NCBI RefSeq assembly: GCF_902506345.1
Contig: NZ_LR733413.1
Span: forward strand, 911,456-975,455
Length of the DNA: 64,000 nt
Direction: 5' to 3'
Origin: Flavobacterium sp. 9R
GTDB lineage: Bacteria; Bacteroidota; Bacteroidia; Flavobacteriales; Flavobacteriaceae
Shown: in pieces, positions 37,753 through 47,090 of the stretch
Layout: each line of letters starts with the position of its first letter
How positions within the stretch are numbered: position 1 is the first letter of the stretch
Program-made: the position numbers and the translations under genes
The notes under the pieces: generated by a model
The model's input: only the letters and a program-made list of their open reading frames with translations
Told to the model about the DNA's origin: nothing
Database searches by the model: none

Positions 37753-38477
37753 TATGCTTTAAAAGAGGTTAGATTATAAACGGTAAAGGATAAAAATAAA
37801 AGGGTAAGGCTGACAAAATAAAGAATGTCTCGAGTATCCAAAACGCCACGACTCATACTCTTAAAGTGATCTTGCATACCAAAAACGGTAATAGAGGTGC
37901 TCCATTCATTAAAAAGAGTGGCTAAACCGTCAAATCCAAAATAGAAAACGAAACATAAAAAAACGGCAATAATAAAGGCTACAATCTGATTTTCAGAAAG
38001 GGTAGAAGTGAAAATACCAATCGCAGTATAACCACTGATCAGAAAAAGTAAGCCAAAATAAGAGCCAATGGTACTTCCCATATCAATATTGCCTTCTGGA
38101 AATCCCAGACTAGAAATAACATATACATAAAGGAAGGTGGGTACTATGGCGATTACAATTAAGAACAAGGCTCCCAAAAATTTACCTGTAGCAATCTCCC
38201 AAATACTCAAAGGTTTGGTCAAAAGCAATTCTAGTGTGCCTTGTCTTTTTTCATCGGAAAAACTTCTCATTGTAACTGCTGGAATTAAAAAAAGAAGGAT
38301 CCAAGGAGATAGAGTGAAAAAAGGGGTCATGTCTGCAAAACCCGAATTGAGAATGTTATAATCGCCCTCAAATAACCACAGGAATAACCCATTAATTAGT
38401 AAAAACAAGGCAATGACCAAATAGCCAACGGGTGAGCCAAAAAAGGATTTTATTTCTCGTAATACGATTGATTTCAT
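37752..38477 (-). CDS. gldF: Gliding-motility ABC transporter permease GldF
   Basis: A 241-residue permease with six membrane segments, starting MKSIVLREIKSFFGSPVGYL. The segment MRSFSDEKRQGTLELLLTKP is the cytoplasmic coupling loop of ABC-2 type permeases. Members adjacent to gldG are GldF. The gene directly precedes gldG with a TAATG stop/start overlap, which predicts coupled translation. Confidence 0.95.
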   Translation of the reverse strand: MKSIVLREIKSFFGSPVGYLVIALFLLINGLFLWLFEGDYNILNSGFADMTPFFTLSPWILLFLIPAVTMRSFSDEKRQGTLELLLTKPLSIWEIATGKFLGALFLIVIAIVPTFLYVYVISSLGFPEGNIDMGSTIGSYFGLLFLISGYTAIGIFTSTLSENQIVAFIIAVFLCFVFYFGFDGLATLFNEWSTSITVFGMQDHFKSMSRGVLDTRDILYFVSLTLLFLSFTVYNLTSFKA

Positions 38478-38537
38478 TTCTGTTACTTTGTTTTAATGTG
38501 TTGAATCGTTTTAAATATTTTTTTTAACCAAAAAGAA

Positions 38538-38834
38538 TTAGGGTAAAACAGCTATTTTATCTACACTCCAAGCTTCAGGTTTGGCATTAAATAATTGTTT
38601 GGTAAAGGTCCATACTTCATTGAATAAGGCCGATTGTCTGTAGTTTTCTAAATCGTCCTCAGTTTCCCAATAACTATAGGTGAAAAATACATTAGAATTT
38701 GTTTTGTCTTGATACAATTCTAATAAACGGTTGCCAGGAGCATTTCTGATTTGTTGCTTCATCAATTCGAAATTGGCCAAAAAGGCAGCACAATGTTCTG
38801 GATGAAAACTCAACTTTACAATTCGTACAAACAT
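38538..38834 (-). CDS. Small antibiotic-biosynthesis-monooxygenase-fold protein
   Basis: A 98-residue dimeric alpha/beta-barrel-type protein: MFVRIVKLSFHPEHCAAFLA at the N-terminus, then GNRLLELYQDKTNSNVFFTYSYWETEDDLENY. This is the ABM/putative quinol monooxygenase pattern. No cofactor motif is expected in the family, and the substrate cannot be assigned. It lies between gldF and the SAM hydrolase gene on the same strand with about 50-60 bp on each side. Confidence 0.8.
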   Translation of the reverse strand: MFVRIVKLSFHPEHCAAFLANFELMKQQIRNAPGNRLLELYQDKTNSNVFFTYSYWETEDDLENYRQSALFNEVWTFTKQLFNAKPEAWSVDKIAVLP

Positions 38835-38882
38835 TTAAAGTATAGATATTAAAATTTAGTAATTTTTGATGGTGTTTTTATA

Positions 38883-39710
38883 TTATGAAAATTTGATAGT
38901 TATGGTATCTCTATAATTCAATCCCAATAAACTATGAGCGGAACCTACTTTTGATGGATTACTTCTGTAAATCGCAATTTCTAAATAACCTGCTTCATTG
39001 AACAAGGCCAACTTTTCACCTTCATAATACTTGATAGGATACTTGTCTGAAACCGCAATAGCCGAATAATTGGAAACTATGGTCTTAATACTTTTGGTTC
39101 GTAAAATTATCTCGTAGGCACGACCTTTGGCGGCTTCCGTAAATTGAGCTTTACTAATGTTAGTTACCACATTGCCAAAATGATCGATATACATAACCGA
39201 ACCCGTTAATTGATTGCCTTGATCATTCAAAGCAACTTGCATTTCGGTTATTTCTTTAATCGCAGGTATTTCTTTTCCTATGACATTAAGTAGTCCTCCT
39301 TTGGCCAAATGGCAAGCTACCTGTACAAAGACATCCATATCGGTAGCACCATGATGCAATCGATCGTGAATGTTGATGGCAACCATTTTTTGTGGGACTA
39401 TTTTTTGACACAACATACTCAAAATACCATTGTCGGCGGCAATAAAATAATGGTCGTTCCACTGAATGGCAATATGCTGATTTTCTTTGTTTAACTCAAT
39501 ATCTACGCCAATTAAATGTACTGTCCCTTTTGGAAAATTGGCATAAGCCGCACTAAGTACATAACTGGCTTCTACGATATTAAAAGGGTCAATATCATGC
39601 GATAAATCGACAATTGTTGCCTCTGGATTTGTCGTTAATATCTTACCCTTAAGAGCGCCTACAAAGTAGTCTTTTAAGCCGTAATCGGTAGTAAGAGTAA
39701 TTATTGACAT
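38883..39710 (-). CDS. SAM hydroxide adenosyltransferase (DUF62) family protein
   Basis: A 275-residue protein. MSIITLTTDYGLKDYFVGALKG with the Asp-Tyr-Gly nucleotide site, then VDLSHDIDPFNIVEASYVL, AADNGILSML and YIDHFGNVVTNI are signatures of the family that hydrolyses S-adenosylmethionine to adenosine and methionine; fluorinase is a relative. The water-activating Asp/Arg/His set fits a hydrolase and no halogenase insert is seen. The ATG at 39710 is preferred to one nine codons upstream. Divergent from phoH. Confidence 0.87.
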   Translation of the reverse strand: MSIITLTTDYGLKDYFVGALKGKILTTNPEATIVDLSHDIDPFNIVEASYVLSAAYANFPKGTVHLIGVDIELNKENQHIAIQWNDHYFIAADNGILSMLCQKIVPQKMVAINIHDRLHHGATDMDVFVQVACHLAKGGLLNVIGKEIPAIKEITEMQVALNDQGNQLTGSVMYIDHFGNVVTNISKAQFTEAAKGRAYEIILRTKSIKTIVSNYSAIAVSDKYPIKYYEGEKLALFNEAGYLEIAIYRSNPSKVGSAHSLLGLNYRDTITIKFS

Positions 39711-39818
39711 AATTTTGTTTATAACTATTTCAGGCAATTTAAAGCTATTTTGCTTAAATTTGAGATATGCAAAGCTACTAATTTCAGCTATTATTTTTTA
39801 ATTAAAAACTACTCCATT

Positions 39819-40772
39819 TTGAACGAAAGAACCATCGAGCTTGTTGATATTGCTCCAAAAGAGTTTTGGGGCGCTCAAGATACTCATCTTGAAATGATTA
39901 AAAAATATTATCCCAAGCTTAAAATCGTGGCTCGTGGCTCAACTTTAAAAGCTTTTGGGGAAAAAGAAGTCTTAGATGAATTTGAAAAACAGTTCCAAAG
40001 ACTCATGCTACATTTTACAAGATACAACAATATCGACTTAAATGTGATTGAACGAGTAATCATGAATGATGCTCAAGACAATCGAAAAATGGCTGATTAC
40101 GACAAAATTCTGGTACACGGAGTAGGAGGTAAGATCATCAAAGCCATGACGCCCAATCAGCAATTGTTGGTGGATACCTTAAACAAAAACGACATGGTGT
40201 TTGCAGTTGGACCTGCAGGTACGGGTAAAACTTATACAGGGGTTGCCATGGCCGTAAAAGCGCTAAAAGAAAAACAAGTAAAAAAAATAATCTTGACACG
40301 TCCCGCTGTAGAAGCTGGAGAGAATTTAGGTTTTTTACCAGGCGACATGAAAGAGAAATTGGATCCTTACATGCAACCTTTATACGATGCGCTACGTGAC
40401 ATGCTTCCCAACGAAAAATTGGAAGATTATATTACCAAAGGAATCATTCAAATCGCTCCTTTGGCATTCATGAGAGGAAGAACGCTGGATCACGCTTTTG
40501 TGATATTGGACGAAGCACAAAATACCACGCACTCCCAAATGAAAATGTTCCTCACCCGTATGGGAAAATGTGCCAAATTCATGATCACTGGTGACCCAGG
40601 ACAAGTGGATTTGCCGAGAAGAACTATTTCTGGACTCAAAGAAGCCTTACTCGTTTTGAAAGACATTGAAGGCATTGGAATCATCTATTTAGACGACAAA
40701 GATATTGTACGTCATCGACTGGTCAAAAAAGTAATCGATGCCTACAAACAGATTGAAAACAATGATTATTAG
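39819..40772 (+). CDS. PhoH-family ATPase, TTG start
   Basis: A 317-residue protein. The N-terminal part (ERTIELVDIAPKEFWGAQDT) is the usual start for this family. A KH-like segment precedes the P-loop AVGPAGTGKTYTGVAMAVKA, then RPAVEAGENLGFLPGD, Walker B HAFVILDEAQNTTHSQMK and ITGDPGQVDLPR. PhoH proteins bind ATP and are linked to RNA metabolism. No ATG exists where homologs begin; the TTG at 39819 in TTGAACGAAAGA is the best start, because a TAAATTTG box at 39753-39760 lies between it and the end of the frame. Confidence 0.9.
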   Translation: MNERTIELVDIAPKEFWGAQDTHLEMIKKYYPKLKIVARGSTLKAFGEKEVLDEFEKQFQRLMLHFTRYNNIDLNVIERVIMNDAQDNRKMADYDKILVHGVGGKIIKAMTPNQQLLVDTLNKNDMVFAVGPAGTGKTYTGVAMAVKALKEKQVKKIILTRPAVEAGENLGFLPGDMKEKLDPYMQPLYDALRDMLPNEKLEDYITKGIIQIAPLAFMRGRTLDHAFVILDEAQNTTHSQMKMFLTRMGKCAKFMITGDPGQVDLPRRTISGLKEALLVLKDIEGIGIIYLDDKDIVRHRLVKKVIDAYKQIENNDY

Positions 40773-40789
40773 CTTTTAAATTTAGTTAA

Positions 40790-40840
40790 AGAAGCGAAAA
40801 GTTGCAGCTCATGTTAAGCTTCACTTTTCGCTTTATTATT
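40790..40840 (+). terminator. Intrinsic terminator after phoH
   Basis: AAGCGAAAAGT and ACTTTTCGCTT pair over 11 bp around an approximately 20-nt loop and are followed by TATTATTTTT. Confidence 0.7.
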
Positions 40841-40877
40841 TTTGTTAATGGCAAAAAAAGGAAATAATTCAAGTTAA

Positions 40878-41693
40878 ATGAACAAGATGCATCAAGATAT
40901 AAAAGTAATTATTTCTGATTTAGACGGTACTTTGCTCAATTCAAATCACCAAATCACAGCAAAGACCAAAGAGGTATTCCATCAATTGTACCAAAAAGGA
41001 TATACCATTATCATTGCGACTGGGAGACACCATATTGATGCTAAGGCAATCTTAAAGGAACTGGATTTTCCTTTGTATTTAGTAACGTCAAACGGGGCAA
41101 GAATTCATAGTCCTAATAATGAACTCTTGTTTTCTTTTGATATAGAAAGCGAAATAGTAGCCTCTGTTTTTCAATTAGACATTGACCCTACCATCACTAC
41201 TGTGCTCTTTAAAGAAGAAGTTTGGCTAACATCCAAAACCAATAAAAAGATAAATAGCTTTCAAAGAGACTTGTCCTACCCACCAGAAGTAGTTGATTTT
41301 AGTAGTTTGAGGGATTATAGTGCTATAAAACTATTCTTTACGCACGAAAGTCACGAAGTTCTAGTAGCTTTAAAAGACCAAATTCTAGATACACATTCCG
41401 ATGTGCTCTCTCACGCCTTTAGTTTACCTTTTTGCCTAGAGTTCATGGATAAGTCAGTAGATAAAAGTGTCGCCATTGAAAGAATTCTAAATAAAGAAGG
41501 TTTTACCTTTGAAAACGCCATTGCCTTTGGAGACGGATTTAATGATGAAAGAATGTTAGCGGCTGTGGCCAAAGGGTTAATAATGGAAAATGCTCCCGCT
41601 GCTTTAAAGAACAAACTACATCATTTGGAAGTAATCGAATCGAATGATAGTAACGCTGTCGCAAAGTATATTACGAACCATTTTTTTAAATAG
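40878..41693 (+). CDS. Cof-type HAD-IIB phosphatase
   Basis: A 271-residue hydrolase with motif I VIISDLDGTLLNSNH, motif II IIIATGRHH, motif III lysine near DKSVAIERIL, and motif IV FGDGFNDERML; the C2b cap lies between motifs II and III. Cof-type enzymes dephosphorylate sugar phosphates or cofactors, and the substrate is not predictable. The next ATG (codon 4, MHQDIK) is an alternative start. Confidence 0.9.
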   Translation: MNKMHQDIKVIISDLDGTLLNSNHQITAKTKEVFHQLYQKGYTIIIATGRHHIDAKAILKELDFPLYLVTSNGARIHSPNNELLFSFDIESEIVASVFQLDIDPTITTVLFKEEVWLTSKTNKKINSFQRDLSYPPEVVDFSSLRDYSAIKLFFTHESHEVLVALKDQILDTHSDVLSHAFSLPFCLEFMDKSVDKSVAIERILNKEGFTFENAIAFGDGFNDERMLAAVAKGLIMENAPAALKNKLHHLEVIESNDSNAVAKYITNHFFK

Positions 41694-41706
41694 CCCCATT
41701 TTTAGG

Positions 41707-41738
41707 TTGCTGCCTTCTTTTATAAACCTATAAATTTG
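41707..41738 (+). promoter_or_regulatory. Promoter of the S9 peptidase gene
   Basis: TTG (41707-41709), a 21-nt spacer and TAAATTTG (41731-41738), 18 bp before the ATG. Confidence 0.65.
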
Positions 41739-41755
41739 ACTAAAAACAATTCATA

Positions 41756-44113
41756 ATGATTAAAAACAGTTTACTCGCTCTTGCCTTATTGGCTACCTCT
41801 TTTATTCAAGCACAACAGCTTAAATTGGAAGAAATCATGAAAGGAAATGATTTCATTGGTTGGCAACCCGAAAATCCGCGTTGGTCCCCAGACGGCCAAA
41901 AAGTTTTTTTTGAATGGAATCCCAACAAAGAATGGGGAGCAAGTACGTATTTCTGGCAAAAAGGGGCCACAGCGCCAAAATTAGCTTCTCCTGAAGAAGC
42001 TGCTTTCTCTCGATACAATATCAAAATCAACAAAAGTGGCACCATAGGTTACTATAGTAATAAAGGCGCTATTTTTTCATATGCATTAAAAGACAAAGCA
42101 ACCAAAAAACTATATGCCACAACTGCTTCTATTACCAATTTAGAATTAGGAAGTAGGGAAGGGGTTTTGTTTTTTGTTCAAAATGATAACTTGATGCAGT
42201 TGGATACTAAAGAAGGAACCTTGCTTCAACTCACTAATTTCAAAAAAGGAACCTCTAAAAACAAAAAAGAGGACGATAAATCATTTCTAAAAACGCAACA
42301 AACAGAATTGTTTCAGTTCATTAGAGACCAAGAGGCGAAAAAGAAATGGAACGCTGAAAGAGCTAAAGCCATTAAATCGGATTTTCCAAAGGAATACTGG
42401 TATGGAGACGATAATTTAGAGGCTTTTAAAATGAATCCAAATGGCCGATTCGCTACTTTTAGACTCACCGAAGAAGCAAAAAACAAAAGTGAAAAAATGG
42501 AAGTGTTTATCACTGCCGACGGTTACAACCAATCACCTGAGACTAAAGAAAAAGTGTCTGTCAAAAATTTAGTGAATTCGAAAATGGGAATTTATAATGT
42601 AGCCAAAGACACGGTATACATAATCAATTTTTCAAAATTATCACATATCAAAGACCAACCAGAATATTATGCGTTATATGATAATCTGAAAAAGAAAGAC
42701 AAAGAAGAAAAATTAATTATTGCGCAAGACCCAGTGTATAACGAAACGGGTTCCTTTGCGGTGGTAGAAATCCGAAGCCAAGACAACAAAGAGCGTTGGT
42801 TGGTGAATCTCAATCTAGAAAACGGTACTTTCGAAGAGATAGACCACCAACATGACGAGGCTTGGATTGGTGGACCTGGCATTCCTTCCTATTCCTTTGG
42901 TTCAGGTAATTTGGGCTTTTTGTATGACAATGAAACCATTTATTTCCAATCGGAAGCTACTGGTTTTTCTCATTTGTATACCTATAATTTGAAGACAAAA
43001 AAGAAAACACAAGTAACAACTGGCAAATGGGAAGTGCGAGACGTTACCTTGTCAAAAGATAAGAAAACATTCTATTTGTCAACTAATACAACGCATCCTG
43101 GAAATCGTGAGTTTTATAAATTAAATGTCAATGATACCGTTCTGCAACCAATATTGACTGCCGATGGAGCGCATGAAGTAAGCATATCTCCTGATGAAGC
43201 TACATTATTGGTTCGTTATTCTTATAAAGATAAACCATGGGAATTGTACGTAGCTTCTAATGTAAAAAACGCAAAACTTAGTCCTATTACAAGTTCTACT
43301 ACCGAAGCTTTCAGAAGCTACAAATGGAGAAAACCAGAAGTGATTACCTATAAAGCACAAGACGGGGCTACTGTTTACGCAAGAGTATACCAACCGGAAG
43401 AAGCTAAAGCAAATAAAGCAGCAGTAATTTTTGTACATGGCGCGGGTTATTTGCAAAACGCCCACAATTATTGGAGCAATTACCACAGAGAATACATGTT
43501 CCATAACTTGTTGACGGATTTAGGTTATACCGTATTGGATATAGACTATAGAGGTAGTGATGGGTATGGAAGAGATGTAAGAACGGGTATTTATCGTTTT
43601 ATGGGAGGAAAAGACCTTTCAGATCATATAGATGGAAAAAAAGTTTTAGTAGACAAATACGGAATTGACCCAAACAGGGTAGGGATTTATGGTGGATCTT
43701 ATGGAGGTTTTATTACTTTGATGGCGATGCTAACGACTCCAAAAGAGTTTGCTTCTGGAGCAGCTTTACGTTCTGTAACCGATTGGGCACATTACAATCA
43801 TGGCTATACAGGTAATATTTTGAATTTCCCTGAAACGGATCCTATTGCTTTTCAAAAAAGCTCTCCAATATATTACGCAGATAAATTGGAAGGAAATCTG
43901 TTGATGCTTCACGGAATGGTTGATGATAATGTAGAATATAAAGATATCGTTAGAATTTCCCAGAGATTTATTGAACTAGGGAAAAAGAATTGGAGCTTGG
44001 CTTCATTCCCAGTAGAAGCCCATGGCTTTAGAGAGACTTATTCTTGGATAGACGAATACAGCAGAATTTTGCAATTGTTCGAAGCAACCATCGGAAAAAA
44101 AGAGACCAAGTAA
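41756..44113 (+). CDS. Secreted S9-family prolyl oligopeptidase / dipeptidyl peptidase
   Basis: A 785-residue exported serine peptidase. The signal peptide ends near IQAQQ. A beta-propeller with many W-x-PDG-type blades (NPRWSPDGQKVFFEW, VTLSKDKKTFYLS) occupies residues 30-530. The C-terminal alpha/beta hydrolase has the nucleophile Ser648 in IYGGSYGGFITL, Asp723/724 in MVDDNVEY and His756 in VEAHGFRE. It probably degrades peptides in the periplasm. Homologous to DPP IV/acyl-peptidases; exact specificity unknown. Confidence 0.92.
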   Translation: MIKNSLLALALLATSFIQAQQLKLEEIMKGNDFIGWQPENPRWSPDGQKVFFEWNPNKEWGASTYFWQKGATAPKLASPEEAAFSRYNIKINKSGTIGYYSNKGAIFSYALKDKATKKLYATTASITNLELGSREGVLFFVQNDNLMQLDTKEGTLLQLTNFKKGTSKNKKEDDKSFLKTQQTELFQFIRDQEAKKKWNAERAKAIKSDFPKEYWYGDDNLEAFKMNPNGRFATFRLTEEAKNKSEKMEVFITADGYNQSPETKEKVSVKNLVNSKMGIYNVAKDTVYIINFSKLSHIKDQPEYYALYDNLKKKDKEEKLIIAQDPVYNETGSFAVVEIRSQDNKERWLVNLNLENGTFEEIDHQHDEAWIGGPGIPSYSFGSGNLGFLYDNETIYFQSEATGFSHLYTYNLKTKKKTQVTTGKWEVRDVTLSKDKKTFYLSTNTTHPGNREFYKLNVNDTVLQPILTADGAHEVSISPDEATLLVRYSYKDKPWELYVASNVKNAKLSPITSSTTEAFRSYKWRKPEVITYKAQDGATVYARVYQPEEAKANKAAVIFVHGAGYLQNAHNYWSNYHREYMFHNLLTDLGYTVLDIDYRGSDGYGRDVRTGIYRFMGGKDLSDHIDGKKVLVDKYGIDPNRVGIYGGSYGGFITLMAMLTTPKEFASGAALRSVTDWAHYNHGYTGNILNFPETDPIAFQKSSPIYYADKLEGNLLMLHGMVDDNVEYKDIVRISQRFIELGKKNWSLASFPVEAHGFRETYSWIDEYSRILQLFEATIGKKETK

Positions 44114-44132
44114 ATTATACCAAGGCTTTTCT

Positions 44133-44163
44133 TTGCTTCCTCCTAGAAATAGTTTTAAATTTG
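44133..44163 (+). promoter_or_regulatory. Promoter of purC
   Basis: TTG (44133-44135), 20-nt spacer and TAAATTTG (44156-44163), 31 bp before the purC ATG. No purine riboswitch-like element is visible in the short leader. Confidence 0.68.
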
Positions 44164-44194
44164 CGTTCTTAAAAATGACACAACTTACAACACA

Positions 44195-45145
44195 ATGAGT
44201 ACAACGATTACAACAACCAATTTTAGTTTCCCGAATCAGAAATCCCTTTACCGAGGAAAAGTTCGTGAAGTTTACAATATAAACGATGAACTTTTAGTAA
44301 TGGTAGCAACGGATAGACTCTCAGCATTCGATGTAGTATTGCCTAAAGGAATTCCATACAAAGGACAAATTCTAAATCAAATTGCTACTAAGTTCATGGA
44401 ATTGACAAAAGACATTGTTCCTAATTGGTTAGTGGCCACTCCAGACCCAAGCGTAGCTGTTGGTCATCTGTGTACTCCTTTTAAAGTAGAAATGGTAATT
44501 AGAGGATACCTATCGGGTCACGCCGCTCGTGAGTATGCCGCTGGTAAAAGAACCCTTTGCGGAGTAACAATGGCGGAAGGACTCAAAGAGAACGATAAAT
44601 TCCCAGAACCAATAATTACGCCAACAACAAAAGCAGATAACGGTGAACATGATGCTGATATATCAAGAGAAGCGATCTTGTCAAACGGTATCGTGACCGA
44701 GGAAGATTATCTTGTATTAGAAAAGTATACACGGGCATTGTTTCAACGTGGTACTGAAATAGCAGCTAGCCGTGGCTTGATTTTAGTAGATACCAAATAT
44801 GAGTTTGGTAAAACAAAAGAAGGACAAATTGTTTTAATAGATGAAATCCATACACCAGATTCTTCTCGTTACTTTTATGCTGAAGGCTACCAAGAAAGAC
44901 AAGAAAAAGGGGAAGAACAAAAACAATTGTCCAAAGAGTTTGTACGTCGTTGGTTAATTGAAAATGGTTTTCAAGGTAAAGAAGGACAACAAATTCCTGA
45001 AATGACTGAGGAATATATCGAATCCGTTTCTGATCGTTACATTGAATTGTATGAAAATATTATTGGCGAAAAGTTCGTGAAAGCTGATATTACAAATATT
45101 AATGAACGTATCGAAAACAATGTTTTGGAGTATCTAAAAGGATAA
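44195..45145 (+). CDS. purC: Phosphoribosylaminoimidazole-succinocarboxamide synthase
   Basis: A 316-residue enzyme of de novo purine synthesis that joins CAIR and aspartate to give SAICAR using ATP. Motifs: [33 protein letters not shown] (conserved core RLSAFDV), [26 protein letters not shown], and LVDTKYEFG followed by [13 protein letters not shown]. The length is at the long end of the family, as is usual in flavobacteria. Confidence 0.97.
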   Translation: MSTTITTTNFSFPNQKSLYRGKVREVYNINDELLVMVATDRLSAFDVVLPKGIPYKGQILNQIATKFMELTKDIVPNWLVATPDPSVAVGHLCTPFKVEMVIRGYLSGHAAREYAAGKRTLCGVTMAEGLKENDKFPEPIITPTTKADNGEHDADISREAILSNGIVTEEDYLVLEKYTRALFQRGTEIAASRGLILVDTKYEFGKTKEGQIVLIDEIHTPDSSRYFYAEGYQERQEKGEEQKQLSKEFVRRWLIENGFQGKEGQQIPEMTEEYIESVSDRYIELYENIIGEKFVKADITNINERIENNVLEYLKG

Positions 45146-45168
45146 ACCACTACTAAAACATATTCTTT

Positions 45169-45210
45169 AAAGCCTCTTACTATGAAAATAGTAGGAGGCT
45201 TTTTCGTTTG
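45169..45210 (+). terminator. Intrinsic terminator after purC
   Basis: AAAGCCTCTTACTA (45169-45182) and TAGTAGGAGGCTTT (45189-45202) form a 14-position stem with one G-T or mismatch, followed by TT and T-rich sequence. Confidence 0.78.
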
Positions 45211-45375
45211 TAAATACTTCAATTTCCTTGTTTTTAGGGGTTTATCTCTTGTGTTTTGTTAATTATTTGTTAAAAATAAGTACTATGTAAAACAAGATAC
45301 TGTTTAAAAGATATATATTTGCATAGGATATTATTATTTAAAACAACAAATCAAAAAACTAAAAAAATAAAAATC

Positions 45376-46077
45376 ATGAAAGCATCAATCATTTACACAG
45401 TAGCAGTATCAGTAGTTTTAATTTCAACTTTGGAAATTCGCTTGGAGAATAATAGTCTTGGTAAAATAGGTAGTAGGAGAGCAATCAAAATGAATCCAAT
45501 CTTCAATTCAAATGAAAACCAAAATGCAACAGTAGATTTTACCAAAGTTCAAGTAGCTAAAACAAATTCAGACGACAAAAAGAAAAGTGCTTTAGTAATA
45601 GCAAAACCAGAACTTGTTTTAGAAGAAACGCCTTCTGTTTTTACCTTAGTTTCTTCAACAGAAAAAAGTTGGTCTTTTGAAAGTGCTATCATTGAAGAAA
45701 ATGATAGTGAGGAAACGCAAACATTAGTTGATATCGAAAGCAATTCTGTTTCGCCTAATGAAGAAGCAATTGAATTACCTGTAGTGGCAAAGAAAGAGAC
45801 TACTGTTGATGATATAGTACGTCAACAAAATGCAATCATTGAAGAAAATGAAGAGAGCGAAAGTAGAACATTAGATTTTAATTGGATCAATACGTTAACA
45901 ATGTACGATGAAGCTATAGTTTTACCTTCTTCAACTAAGGAAAGCAATACATTAAACTTCAGTATAATAGGAGAGGATAGTGCCTTATCAGAACAGCCTT
46001 TAGATTTTAAATGGATTGATACTTTGCAAATGTTTGACGAACCTATCGTAACGCCACAGCATATGATAAGCGAATAA
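45376..46077 (+). CDS. Hypothetical exported protein with degenerate internal repeats
   Basis: I do not recognise this 233-residue protein. It starts MKASIIYTVAVSVVLISTLE, which looks like an uncleaved signal or membrane anchor. The rest is acidic and low in structure-forming motifs. Two near copies, LDFNWINTLTMYDEAIVLP at about 166 and LDFKWIDTLQMFDEPIVTP at about 209, each follow an acidic Ser/Glu linker. A weaker copy near 110 has IIEEN...EEAIELP. The A-rich leader ending AAAAATC before the ATG resembles highly expressed flavobacterial genes. The upstream in-frame TTG is less likely as the start. Confidence 0.65.
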   Translation: MKASIIYTVAVSVVLISTLEIRLENNSLGKIGSRRAIKMNPIFNSNENQNATVDFTKVQVAKTNSDDKKKSALVIAKPELVLEETPSVFTLVSSTEKSWSFESAIIEENDSEETQTLVDIESNSVSPNEEAIELPVVAKKETTVDDIVRQQNAIIEENEESESRTLDFNWINTLTMYDEAIVLPSSTKESNTLNFSIIGEDSALSEQPLDFKWIDTLQMFDEPIVTPQHMISE

Positions 46078-46360
46078 AATGTAATTTTTGGTAGTATGCA
46101 AATAGTAGTGTTTGTGGATCAACTACTTATTCCAAATTGCAAATTAATTGTTAATTATAGTCATGTAATGTAACAATAACCTTTCTATAACGTCTATAGT
46201 AGTAAAGTGTTGTAACTTTGAAATGTATTAGAAATCAAGATGTTAAATACAAAGTTAAATATAGGTTAATAAATAGTACCTTGTAATACATATAAATAAA
46301 AAAGAAGTACATTTGAATAGAATTTAAATCATCAATCAATAATCAAAAATCACAATCATC

Positions 46361-46771
46361 ATGAAAAAAACAATCATTTGTTTAGGTTTAGTAGTAGTAC
46401 TGTCAAGTTTTGCTACAAAAGTAGAAGCGGCAAACGTTAAATCATTTGCTAAAGTAGAAGTTATGACTCCTACATATGGAGAAGCAACACCTTTGCACGT
46501 TGCAATTTATAAAGGTGATTTGGAATTCATCAAAAAATTAATCGACTTTGGAGCTGACGTTAATGAAAAATCATACGGTTTAACTCCTTTAATGATCGCA
46601 GCTCGCTACAACAAAGTCGAAATCATGAAACTACTAATTGCTAAAGGAGCAAAAGTGGAAGAAAAAACTACTTTTGGTGCAGATGCTTTGAAATATGCAC
46701 AATTATCCAATGCAAAAGAAGCCTATGTTTTTCTTCAATTGAACAAAGAAAACGCAGTGGCTCAGCGTTAA
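46361..46771 (+). CDS. Secreted ankyrin-repeat protein
   Basis: A 136-residue protein with a clear signal peptide (cleavage after KVEA, residue 23). The mature part has two full ankyrin repeats, GEATPLHVAIYKGDLEFIKK and GLTPLMIAARYNKVEIMK, and a partial third (FGADALKYAQLSNAKEAYVF). Such small periplasmic ankyrin proteins act as binding modules; partners are unknown. The downstream DNA is disturbed by an insertion-sequence remnant, so its native terminator may have been lost or replaced. Confidence 0.88.
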   Translation: MKKTIICLGLVVVLSSFATKVEAANVKSFAKVEVMTPTYGEATPLHVAIYKGDLEFIKKLIDFGADVNEKSYGLTPLMIAARYNKVEIMKLLIAKGAKVEEKTTFGADALKYAQLSNAKEAYVFLQLNKENAVAQR

Positions 46772-46815
46772 TAACAGCAATCATCAATCAAAAAAAAAAC
46801 TCCGTTTATCTAGAC

Positions 46816-46930
46816 TGCCCCCAAAAAGTTAGACACTATTTGGGGGTATTTTTATGGAAAGAAAAGTCAGATATGATGCTTCATTTAAACTTGAATGCGT
46901 AAAATTAGTATTAGAAAAACATTATTCGTG
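46816..46930 (+). mobile_element. Left end of an IS3-type insertion sequence, truncated
   Basis: The sequence TGCCCCCAAAAAGTTAGACA has the TG start and the A-rich AGTTAGACA terminus typical of IS3-group ends. Inside it CCCCCAAA (46818-46825) and TTTGGGGG (46839-46846) form a hairpin just before a transposase start. The element breaks off about 115 bp in, where it meets sequence leading into a 5S rRNA gene. No right end is present nearby. Assignment to the IS3 group rests on end and protein resemblance, not a database search. Confidence 0.72.
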
Positions 46931-46937
46931 CAATTAA
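46854..46937 (+). pseudogene. Truncated IS3-type transposase OrfA (helix-turn-helix start)
   Basis: The first 24 or so codons read MERKVRYDASFKLECVKLVL, the N-terminus of an OrfA-type helix-turn-helix transposase. Full proteins are over 150 residues. The frame stops at TAA 46935-46937, inside the spacer before the 5S gene. It is certainly non-functional. It is too short for standard gene callers. Confidence 0.75.
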
Positions 46938-46942
46938 CGACC

Positions 46943-47052
<110 letters not shown>

Positions 47053-47058
47053 TTTATT

Positions 47059-47090
47059 AAAACCCTTCATCTAAAATGAAGGGTTTTTTT
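47059..47090 (+). terminator. Intrinsic terminator after the 5S gene
   Basis: AAAACCCTTCAT (47059-47070) and ATGAAGGGTTTT (47076-47087) pair perfectly across a 5-nt loop, followed by T residues. It is the normal position for an rRNA operon terminator. The 300 bp from here to the next gene is AT-rich and shows nothing else. Confidence 0.85.
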
